Assembly: GCF_954871325.1 (NCBI RefSeq)
Contig: NC_088775.1
Span: 28,435,561-28,499,560 of the forward strand
Origin: Gordionus sp. m RMFG-2023
Lineage: Eukaryota; Nematomorpha; Gordioida; Chordodea; Parachordodidae
DNA: 64,000 nt
Direction of reading: 5' to 3'
The translations under genes and the position numbers were made by a program. Of the stretch, positions 35,201-47,200 are shown piece by piece. Below the pieces are notes generated by a model, which was not told the origin of the DNA, searched no databases, and saw nothing but the letters and a program-made list of their open reading frames with translations. Every line of letters begins with the position of its first letter. Position 1 is the stretch's first letter.

Positions 35201-38200
35201 ACGCTCTAATTCATGGCAAAAGATGCAAGGATGCTAATGGAGAGTGGTTTACCATCGACGCAGAGAGATATGAGAGAAATTAAGTGTTGTTAGTAAGTAG
35301 AGTCACCTAAATCAGAGTCTGTAGTCGAATTAGTAGACTCGTCTTGTCATAAACTTGAGTCGGAGTCGACTAGAGGACGAATATTTCGAATTAGTATTGT
35401 AGAATCATTTAACACATTTGGTCGACTAGAGGACGAGTATTTCAAATTAGTTTATTCACGGCTCAAGTTGGAAGCAGAGACCTTCATGGGCCTCAATTTT
35501 TTGACCAAGCCTGGCCCGGCTTATATCTAAGTTAAAAAAAATTCCCAAGCCCATGATAAGTTTAAAAAAAATTTCCCAAGCCCATTAAATTATTTAAAAT
35601 GCTGAAGTAATACTAATAGAAATATAACATTTTATTTAGTATATATAAATATTAATAAATGATATAAACAAAATTTTAATTTATATTCAAATTATCATTT
35701 AAAAATAATATATTATCAACAATTTCATTATTTAAATTCTTCTCTCTTCGATAACTCTTCCAATAGTGCTGAAATTTCGTTCACTCGAAGCATTTGATGC
35801 TGGAATTGCATGAATTTTTTTTTGCCAATCTTGCTAATTTTGGCAAAATTTTTTTATGCTTCTTCCACCAATAGGATATGATCATCATAATTGATATCAT
35901 CCTCCTTAAGCTTAATATCCAAATATAAATTAACCTCATCCGCATCAGTCTCATTATTAAACATTCTATCATCCTCCCATGAAGACATATCCATTAATGA
36001 GGATGAAACTAAACATATTATATTGCTAAAAAAATTCATAAAGAATAAATTACTTGTAGCTCTGGCATTACTCTTTGAAGTAGGGGCCTGCACTTCATCC
36101 AGATCTGAAGATGCACCTAAAAATATTATATAGATTAAAACATTTATAAAAAATATGTTACTTGTAGCTTTGGTGGCATTCCTTAAAGAAAGTAGGGTCA
36201 ACGTCAAGTACTTCATCCAAATCATATATAGGTATAGGTTGATACTCCGAATAATCTTTCATTATCTCTCTAACAGAATTTTTTACATCTATTGCTTCTT
36301 CCAAAGCAAGGATTCTTAATTGGCGGAATTTTGGACTTAAAAATGTTTTTGTAGAGAATATCTAATTGAAATTTAGATATTAAAAATTCTTTAGCTCTTA
36401 ATTTCAATTATAATTTCATTGTTATTTTGATGTGCATCATATAAAATATTACTCACTGGTAAATTTGCCAATTTTTTATATATTAATAAAACTTTAAATA
36501 ATATAGGCTTTGTATCCCCTCAAGTTCTTTGGTTGTCTGATTATAAGGAGTCAACATTTCTATTCATGATTTCAATGCGTTTTTATCAATAGCATTTAAC
36601 TTGTTTTCCATATTTCTTTTCTGTAAAGAATCTAAAATAACCTCATATTGTTCATATATGCTTTTGAACATTTTTAATTTTGAATTCCATCTTGTTTCAA
36701 CATCTAAGTGATTTTGATAGATTTTTGTTATATCCACTTTGTTTAAAATATCTAGTTAGTATTTGCATTGTAGAATGAGGTTATATAATAAGGGTGTAGA
36801 TATTTGCATATATTTTAGAGAAAAGGTATTTCTTAGAATAGTGATAATGAGATGAGCAGAACAGTTTAATCGTTTATATGATTCTAAAGCCTTTATCAAG
36901 TTGCAACCTTGATCAGTGATGAATGTGATTTTATAAAATGCATCAGAAGCATATCCAAGTTTTGTAAAATTAGAAACAAGTTCTTTGTGAATGTTTTCAC
37001 TTGTTTTTTTTATCTTCTAAAAATAGAGAAATATACAAAATTAATTTCCATTTAATTATGTAGTGAAGAGTTAATGTTATATATGTGTACTTTTTAAAGT
37101 CATCTGTGTATAAATCAGTTGTTGCATTACAAAAATATTAAAGCATTTTGTACTTCTGGGAATATATTTTTGTGCAAATTTTTAGACATATCATTCATAT
37201 GCCTAGATATAGTTATAGGAATTGGCAAAATATTTTCAACATCAATCAAACCCCTCTTTGACCAACTTCAATAAAATATTGTGCTAAAAAAGCCTTTAAC
37301 AGCTATACATTGAAATGGGCGAATATCTATGGCACAAAATTTTGCACATCTCTTGATAACTTCCTTTTTTTCACTTTTATGATGCTTTATCATTTTTAAT
37401 TGGATAAAAAAGAAGATAATTTAATTTTAGGATTTGGTTTACATTTATGCCTTGATAAATGAGTTGATCCTACTTTTTGTGAATATGAAAGTCTTGGCAT
37501 GTTTTACATTGGACATATCCAATTTTAATATTATGATTGTCTATTATTATGCTAAAAGAATCCCAGACTTTGCTCTGTTGTTTTCAAATAATTTATATTC
37601 TTGAGAATGAAATTTTTTCACTATTTCATTTTTATTCATTATATCTAAAAAAAAAATAGAAAATACTACAATTTATTACAGAGGAGAAAGTCATAAGTAA
37701 AGTTGTAGTGAAATAATAAAAGAAGCCAGAACTATCAAAAAAATTGCACAGAATGCAGATTTATTTGGTGAAAATTTATTGGCCAGAAAAAATATAATGA
37801 ATTTTTGCAATATGATGATGATAAAAAATCAAATTTGTATATTCTAAATATAAGTTGTTCTCAGGGTTTCGAACCGTTTAGTATAACGGTTCGGTTCGTT
37901 CCGGTTTTTAGTTTATAATTTTATAAAGGTTTTGTTCCATTTCGGTTTTAAAAAAAAATCATTTCGGTTCGGTTTATAATGGTTCTTTTCGGTTTGTTCC
38001 TGTTTTTATAAATTTAATTTAAAAAAAATTAATCATTAACCATGTATATATTAATTTTAGAGAAAAATCTTTTTAGTTTATAATTTCTTATTTAATTTAT
38101 CCATGATAATCTAATGGATGTTTTTATTAAATTTAGGAAATATAAATTAGACAAATTAGTTTTTTTTTATTTCATAAATAAATAAGATAAAAACAAACAT

Positions 38201-41200
38201 GCGTAAATACAATAATGAATAAAATAATATGTATACTATACTATTTAGGTTTAAAAAGAGAATTCGAACGGATAACTAAAATATTTTCTAATATTTCAGG
38301 ATTTAATTTAGTTCTCTGCGCATAGAGTATAAACTTAAGGCTTGAAAATGCTCTTACTATGGAGACCTTAGCTGGAACTGCTAGCACAGTTATAGCTAAC
38401 TTATAAAGTTCTGGCATACTATTCTTTACATTTTCCCAATAATTCAAAAGATTAGTATCTTTTTCTAATCTCTCTATATTATCAAATGACCGAATTATAT
38501 ATTCTATTTCTATACATTTATTATAATTTTCGATGCCCTGAGAATTATTCTTATTAAGACTTTCATGCGACTTTAATAAATCTTCAAAATTATCATCTAA
38601 ATTATCCTTCGAATACGAACACGTAGGCATAGTATTTAGAATTTCAATATTCTGATTATTTAGATTTTGTATCAAGTTCCAAGTTTTACAAAGATGTTTT
38701 CTGGCGATCTCTCTTTCTTCAAAAGTTAAAAATACATTATATCTAGGGTCGAGATAAATAGCAGAGCAAAAAACTTCATTTTTGAAATTTATTTCTCGTG
38801 CTTTCATCGTAGAAACTAAAAGTCTGGCAAATGGAGTGTCTACTTTACTCGTTTGCATGAGACATTTGATCCACGCAGCATAAAAATCGCCCATTGTCAA
38901 TTGTTCAATTTGTAAATATTTTGTCAAAACATAAGCTGGATATAAAGCTTTTAATATGTCACTAATTATTTTCCATTCATTCTCTGATAAACATTTTTCG
39001 CGATAGCTTTGGAGCGATATTTCTTGGCAAAAGCTTTTTAACTTTAGTAATCTCTCCAACATTAAATAGATATAGTTCCATCTTGTGCAACAATCTATTA
39101 GTGGTTTTTTCAAATTTAATTTTGAGAGAATAGCCATTGTTGTCTGATTTCTTATTTTTTTGCAGATGTTTCTTGCTTTATTTATAATGATAATTTCATT
39201 TGAATTTTTAATGCAATCATTAATTGCTAATTGAAATGTATGTGAAGCACATCTAATACCTAATAATATGGAACTGGCATTTGATGCAAGATTAATATTT
39301 TCAATATTGAAAGGTTCTTTATTTTCATCATGAATTATATCATTATTATTTAAATCATCATTAATTAAATAATCGTTAAGGTCATCATCTTCTTCATCGT
39401 GTAGTATTAATAGCTTAATTAACTTAATCATATTTGCTGCATTATCGGTGGTTATTGTGTAAATCTGCTCAATTTTTATTTCATATTCTTTTAGAACATC
39501 TATAATAATTTTTTTAAGATATTCTGATGTGTGTCGTTCCTTAATCACTTTCATGCATAGAGTCCTTAATTTTATTTTTCCGTTATTTATAAATTGAATA
39601 TTGATCCCCAATATGGACCTAACATATCTAGTTGTTATATCTAATTTTAACGAAATAAGTTTTTGATAAACTTCCTTTTTTATATTTTCCGAAAAATCTA
39701 ACGCCATTTTTTTAATATTATTGCATATATTTTTCGAATTGATAGTTAAATTTCCACCCAATCCTATAATTATCGGTTCTATAATATTTCGAAATGCTTT
39801 GTCGTCAATTGATTTTATTGGCCTACCGTTAACTGTTATTAGCTCGGTGCAGGAGCGGATTAAAGTTTCTTTATTTATATTGATTTCTATTTTAGTAGGG
39901 TTGGACTTAAAAGCATCTTGGATTGTATTATACTGGTTTGCAGTTTTCGTTATTTGAATTTTTTTAATAGTCAAATTTTCTTTCTTTTTTCTTAATAATT
40001 TGAATTCCCTATTGTGGAATCTTTCTATATGTCGTTCAAGATTTGCAGCATGGTCCCCAGTTAAGACCTTACCACAATCTTCTATTTTACAAATAGATTG
40101 ATTTTTTATGATATCTAATTTAAAATAGGAACGCACAGGATTTGACTTTTCCCGAACCATTTAATAGATAACTAAAAAGCTATATGATGATAGATGAAAA
40201 TCTTTTATTATATAAATAGAATAAATAAAAAAGCTTAATAGAAACAATTTTACCTTCATTTTTATTTTTTTAAATAACTTGGATTATAGAATTTAAATGA
40301 CAATAAATAAAATGGTCAGCAATAAATATTTTAATGATATAATAATTTTTTATTTATAAAAATCATATTTTTTTTAAATTCAGAATTCTAAAATTTATTA
40401 TTAAAATAATATGTTAGTTAGCATTTACCATTATCATATATGCAAAATAAAAAAAAATATGATTAAAGAATGGCATTTGTAATAAATATTTTTCTAAATC
40501 TGTATTTTTAAATAATAAAACTATAAATCTTCAGTTTAAGTTAACTAACATTGCATTAAATTATTTTATACTTTTATTTATTTGTGTTTTATATTAAATA
40601 GACTTACATTTAAAAATAGGAATTATATTTTGATGTTAAACTAAATATAACTAGTATAGTTTAATTCAAATTACCCACTCTGATATATTCTATATAAACT
40701 AAGATAAACTTTTTTTGAATATATCAATTAATAAGAAATTATTGTAAAACAATATTATATAAAAATTGGTCAGTACTTTATTTCTATTAGATGTTAATAT
40801 AATATGACAGAATAGGTAATTTAAGTTAAACTATAGTATTTATATTTAGTTTAACATCAAAATTTAATTACTATTTTTAATTCACTGTAAGTTTATTTAA
40901 ATATAAAACACATTAATAAATAAATAAAAGTATAAAAATAATTTAATGCAATGTTAATTAACTTATTTAAACAGAAGATTTACAGTAAGATTTTTATTAT
41001 TTAAAAATACAGATTTAGAAAAATATTCATTACAAATGCCATTCTTTAATCATATTTTTTTATTTTGCATATATGATAATGGTAAATGCTAACTAACATA
41101 TTATAATAATAAATAATTTATAATATTAGAATTCTGAATTTAAAAAAAACAATGATTATAAATAAAAAATTATTATATCATTAAAATATTGCTGACTATT

Positions 41201-44200
41201 TTATTTATTGTCATTTAAATTCTATGATCCAAGTTTTTATAATGAGATGAAAAATAAACCATATAATATAAAAATGAATGTAAAAGGTACTTGATTTCTA
41301 TTAGATGTTATTTATTAATAATAGAATTATATAATTTTTTCCTAATTATTAGCAGATATTATTCTAAAAGCTTATTAATATCTTATGTATAAATTTGTTA
41401 ATTTAGCCAAGAATAATTATGTCTGATTTTAAGATATCTTATCTAATTAACAGATAAATTGTCTAATCTCTTATAAAATAAGTATTTAAAGAAAAAACAA
41501 CAAACCTGGTATTATTTGATATATAATGTTGATAATATAAAAATATTTAATTTGATATATAATGTTGATAATATAGAAATATTTAATTTGAAAAGAAATC
41601 ACCAATTTTAAAAATGCCCCCAAGGAAAAATTTTAAATTTAGGTTAATAATTTAAAATTAATTATTTTTAAAACCGTTTTGAACCGGTTTAAAATATTTA
41701 TAACGGTTCGGTTCGCTCTTTTAATGTTTTCTTCATAACGGTTCGGCTAAGGTTACGGTTCAGAAAATCATAACGGTTCATTCCGGTTTTGTGGTTCGGT
41801 TCGGTTCGAACCCCTGGTTGTTTATTATATTAAAGGTCAAATCTGTTGATCATTCAAAATAAATCTATTCATTCATTATCATTACATAATACCCATATAT
41901 ATAGAAAACACACAAAAAATCAATTAGTTCAGAAAAAAGGGTGTTATGTTACATATTAACAGCTTTCTTAGCCTTCAATCTCATTAGTGTAATACACAAA
42001 GGAAATACATAGAGCCAACTGAATTTATAAATGATATAAAATCTTTATTTGAATTATTGTAAAGATCATTACCTTAATCATTTTAAGTATCATCTTTATA
42101 GCCATATATTTAATTTCTAATTAATATTGGATTTGTCACACTAAAGAAGTAACAGTGTGATCCAGTTTTATAAGAATGAAAAAAAGTGATTTTTAAATAA
42201 AAATATCATGGTATTTTATATAATTAAGTGTAGGAATTACCTATAATAATCTTACACTTTAAATCAGTTATTTCAGGAATAAGTATACCAATTTCCGATT
42301 TTAAAGAAAACAAAATTAAAACTCTCCCAAGGTGTCTAGGAAATGGAATAAATGATTAGTTATATTTTTCCAAATAAATATCCTTAATTCTAAATTTGGA
42401 AAAAAATTTTAGGCCCAAGCCTGGCCCAAGTAAATTTCCAAGGTCTCTGGTTTGAAGTCTAAAGTTAAAATGTTTGTTAATAATAATAATCAATTTAAAA
42501 TACTCATCCCCTAGTCGACCAAATGTTGTTAGTTAAATGATTCTAAAATATTAATTTGAAATATTCATCCTCTAATCGACTCCCACTCAAGTTTATAGAA
42601 AACTTGTGTTCACGATTAGAGTCAACTTGACTTTTTAGCAATACTAAATTTCTCTCGTATCTCTATGCGTCGATGGTGAATCACTCTCTATTATGTTAAC
42701 ATCTCGTATGGCGCCGCTAAAATTTGAGTCATGTTCTTTTTTTCCGATTTGGTTGGGTACTTAACTATAATTAAACAACTATTTATTGAATGCAAAAAAA
42801 TCTTTAAAAATTTAACATTTTGTTTGGTTACTTCATCACTTTGGTAGTTTCTGCCATCGAGTTTCTTTATTAAAAGTAATAATAAAAAAATACATGTTTT
42901 TATCCAAATGATTATCTTTTATATACAGTAAAATAAAACAATATTATATTTTAATAATAAAAATAAATATCAATAAATTATGGTAAAAAATAATAAAATA
43001 TTTTTATAAGAAATTTAGATTAAATGATAAAATATCTTGAATAAAGTAAAAATATAAATCGCATTTTAAGTTAAGGAAAATATTAGAATATTAAAAATTT
43101 ACCTAATAGAACATAATGTCATTTTTTGTTAAAACTATAAATATAACAGATGGTAAAATGTTTTTTAAGGTAAAAAGTCTTGAAATATAGTGTTCAAATT
43201 AGACAGATTTGACTTATCCAATTTTTATAATATTCACTCAAGATTTTTTTATAAAAAATATATAACTTTTATTGTAAATTTAAAAGAGAAAAAAACAATT
43301 TATTAGTTATATTTCAAACATAATAAGCTCTATCAGAGCGTTGGAGCTAATATAGTTAAAATATAACATGCCAAAAGTCGAGCATTGCTAAATATCTTTA
43401 AAATTTTTCAAGCATTTGCATATTAAGAATTTTATCGTCTACTAGTACTTGTATTAATTCCGAATAATTTTCATAATTTAAAAGTATATTTAAACTGTAA
43501 TTTAATAAATTTTAATTTTTTTTATAATAACTACCAAATTCTCAAATATACCAAATTCTCAAATATACCAAATTCTCAAATATACCAAATTCTCAAATAT
43601 ACCAAATTCTCAAATATAATGATATGTTATAGCCCAATGACGAAGCGTGATGTTTACTACTAGAGGAGCAATTGACTACTTATTTATTACCAATTATAAA
43701 TGAGCGAAATTCGCCTTTATTCTTGAGGAAAATGCTCATGAACTAAGATTGTTAGATTTTAAACTCTTTAATAATTTTTTTCAATTGAGATAGATTGGAT
43801 GATCGATAAATTTTTTACTCTTTTTAAATATTAAAATCCCCACTCTGAACTTGCGGTTGTTGAAGCCAAAATTAGGTAGAAAAAAAATTGATTTCTTTTT
43901 CAAGTTTAGTAAAGTTGGTGTTAGTCTTTTTTCAAAAATCATAAAATAATTTTTTTTTATATGCTTCCCCAATATTATTTTTTTAACGTAATAATAAAAA
44001 ATATATCGTGTGAGCATGATTTAAAATTATTATAAAAAAAATAAGAGATAAATTTATAGAAAATGAAACCCTTGCTATATAATTTATTATATATTCTTTT
44101 TCATAAATTTGTCTGAAATTATCTTATCGCAATACCAGTATTTTATATTAGGAAATGTTAATATTTTCTATAACAAAAACCCAAAATAATATTTAAAAAG

Positions 44201-47200
44201 CATATGTGATTACCCCATCTCGTCGATAACAATAAATTCCGGGGGTGATTGGGTTGCAGCGGCTAGTATACCTATGGGAGAACTGACCGTGTGGGAATGG
44301 CGCAGTCAGAATCGTGTAATCAAGCAAGCCAGTCACGTGGACGAGCTACGGTGCCTTGCTTACGTCCCCTCTTCCGACTGCGGTGGAGGAGCCCGTTTGG
44401 TTATGGGAAGTTTTGATGGAAAGGTTAGTAGAAAAATTAAAAGTTCAGGACAAGAAATGTAAGAAAATTTAATGAAAAAAGCACTAAAGTTAGTCAGCTT
44501 ATACAAGGCCCAGTAACGGCTCGATTTGAGCCTATTTAAAAAAACGGCTAACTCAATATTGTATTCAGATAAATATTGCCCATATATGGTACAAAGGTCT
44601 GGGTATCTATTAGCGTAATTTCACTATGGTGGTAACAAATCCACCGTGTTGCCTCAAATTTTTATAATTGACATGACATAGCCTCATTTGTAATTTTAAA
44701 TGTTTATTATAATTAAAATTAACTTCAATTAGATCAAAATTTGGGATACCGCGAGTGCCATGTGTCTAATGACCTTTAAGGAACACACCTCGGCCATTAC
44801 CGATATCGTTTTTACTACCAAGGGCAACGCCTTCCTCTCTAGTTCTGAAGATGGGACCGTTCGGGCTTTCGACCTTGTCAGGTTTATTTAAAAATATATT
44901 ATCTTTCTTTAAACATTAACTATTAAGAGGCTCGGGTTAATGTTAGAATTCTTTTCCCCTGTTTTTAGCTTGACTTAATTTTTGTTCTTAATTACCAATT
45001 CATTTTAGAAAATAGCATTGACACCATTTTTTATTAAATATAAATTTTGATTAGGCCATGATATCTTTAAAACATGTTTAAAATTGTACTTATTCCTATT
45101 TTTAAAATCTAAAAATCATTATCCAGGACAGCTATTTAGAATTTTTTTTTATAAAAAGGCGAGTTCAAGTTCAGCCTTGGCGTTTTTGGCCAAACATTAT
45201 TTTTTAAAATGTGGTTTTAAAATATTCAAACATTTTTCGAAAAAAATGTAGAAATTTTATCAAAAAATGATGAGATTGAAAGGAACATGTCATGAGGAGT
45301 AGGGCGAATATGGACCTCCACTTCTGGTCAAACATAGTTTTGAGAGGGGAAAGATCCACTACGGAAAATATTAAAGTATCGGGCCAAGAGAAGCGGTTGT
45401 TTTTAGTATGTAGATAACGGATTCTAAAAAATAATAACTAACAATTCATATCCTAGTCAAAAGCATCATCGAACAATAAACAAAAATACTTTATTTAACC
45501 AAAAAATAAATGATAAAATATCAAAGGAGTTAAATCTCTTACGAAGACTATCGTAGGTCCTGGAGCCAGAGTTGTTCCCTTAATGTTTTAGAATTTGGAT
45601 AATATTATATATTCATAAACAATCATCGCTTTTTTATTTTGCTCGAAGAATTGACTTGTATCTATTTTTGAGAGTAATCTGATTGCTAAAAAAATTGGAT
45701 CAAGAGTTTAGTAGTCGGGCCAAAGGTTAGTGGCGGAATAATCAACACCTTCATCGTTCCTCATCAAATTTATAAAATCGAATAAATCTATAAATATTTG
45801 AGTTTGTTATATTTTGATTAAAATTGTCGAATTTCCCCACAAAATTGGAGTCAATTCAGAATAATGTAAGTGTAAGAAAAAAATTGAGACTATTTATCTC
45901 ACTAAACTTTGGAAAGTAAACCTCATCAAGGTATCGGTGTTTCTTTAGGGATCTCACTCGCCCACAATTTAGCATCGTTATTCCTTGTGAAGCAATTTTA
46001 GCGCTATTCTTGAAATCGGAACCTTGAAAATGCTTTATATCATTCCAATATTATGGACTCGTTTTTCTCGAATATTTATGAATTCATTTGATTTTCAAAT
46101 GTTATAAAAATTGGAGGAATGCTCCTATTTTAGTATAGAGGAACGAGGCAGGTGTTAATCTGTCTGGTATCACCTTTTCCTCCTGCACTCACCCCATATT
46201 ATTAAATTTTCTGGTAATTACCACCCAGAAAGGTGCGATGCTTGCAAGATACAGGATTTCCCATTCAAAAAAGGAAAAGTCTCAATCATAAAAGGAATAG
46301 GCCCAAAAGAAAAGAAAATGGTCAATCATAAAAAAAGAAAAATTTCAAAGGATTAGGAAAAAGTCCGATCAAAAAAGGAAAATTTTCATTCAAAAAAGGA
46401 TTATCGTTATTTTTTCTTGTCGATTCTTAAATTTTTATTATTCCTTCTTATTCTCTTTCTAACTTTTTGCGATTTCTTTAATTTATTCTTCTAACTATCT
46501 TTTCTCAATTTATTTTTCTTCTCATTTTTGATAATTTTTTTGTCTTTTAAAAAGTAATTTATAAATTTTCCCTGTTATTTTTCTTCACTTCTCCATTTTT
46601 TTAACAATTCTTTCCTTTTTTCATCATACATAACAATATTTTGACTTTTTTTGATTTTTTTTTCTTATATTGTTATCTTTTACATACATTCTAACTTTTC
46701 AATCTCTTTAAGTCATTTCTTTATTTTTCTCATCTTTTTTCAAATTTATTTAATTTTCACTTAATTTTTATTACTCAATGGCAGACAATTTTTTTATTGG
46801 AATTTTTTACATATCAAATTATTTAATTACAACAATTGCTAAATTAAATTAATCCTTTGGTTGTAATGTACCTTTTTAAAATTAAACAAGTTTGAACTGT
46901 TATACCAAACGATATGTAAATTAATAAAAAAAATATAATCATTTTTAAATTCTTATTTTTAAAATTATAACACTTATGCAAGAAGCATTCAATAATTTTG
47001 AGCAAGTAAATAATTTTTTTGTAATTATTTTTAAAACTATAATCTTTGATTTATGAATAATTAAATGTAAAATGAGATAAATGTTATAATCTAAAAGATT
47101 TTAGTTTTTTTGTCATTCCTTCCATTTGTTGAATATATATTTTAAAAGGAAATTTTTTTTTATTTTAAAAAATAAAATTGTGAAGATATGATAAAAACAA

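Larger units (their letters stand above)
37862..41816 (-). mobile_element. hAT-B transposon with an uninterrupted transposase
   Basis: Terminal inverted repeats CAGGGTTTCGAACCG and CGGTTCGAACCCCTG, followed inward by many AACGGTTCGGTTCG subterminal repeats at both ends (37870-38000 and 41690-41810). The flanks GTTGTTCT / GTTGTTTA are a weak 8-bp duplication (6 of 8). 3955 bp, nested in hAT-C and itself hosting a 960-bp foldback element (40276-41235) upstream of its gene. Confidence 0.8.
35475..42449 (-). mobile_element. hAT-C transposon, degenerate, hosting hAT-B
   Basis: Ends CAGAGACCTTCATGGGCC and CCAAGGTCTCTG with GGCCCGGC / TGGCCC subterminal blocks. The target duplication is GTTGGAAG / GTTTGAAG (7 of 8). 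Without hAT-B it is about 3.0 kb. Its transposase runs on the minus strand (35730-37640). It inserted close to the centre of the inverted-repeat element. Confidence 0.8.
34009..44200 (+). other. PWP2 intron 9 (10.2 kb), a nest of transposons
   Basis: GT at 34009, AG at 44199-44200. The phase joins exactly: AG at the end of exon 9 plus C of exon 10 completes Ser in HIQSLSICDYPISSI. The intron holds an inverted-repeat element (34960-42890), into which hAT-C, hAT-B and a foldback MITE were inserted in turn. 34009-34950 and 42900-43530 are AT-rich without recognised features. Confidence 0.85.

Noticed and set aside
39721-39957. Plus-strand hydrophobic open frame
   Set aside because: Antisense shadow of the hAT-B transposase.
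43533-43617. CRISPR array
   Set aside because: The 17-bp units are directly joined with no spacers, and the genome is eukaryotic; it is a minisatellite.
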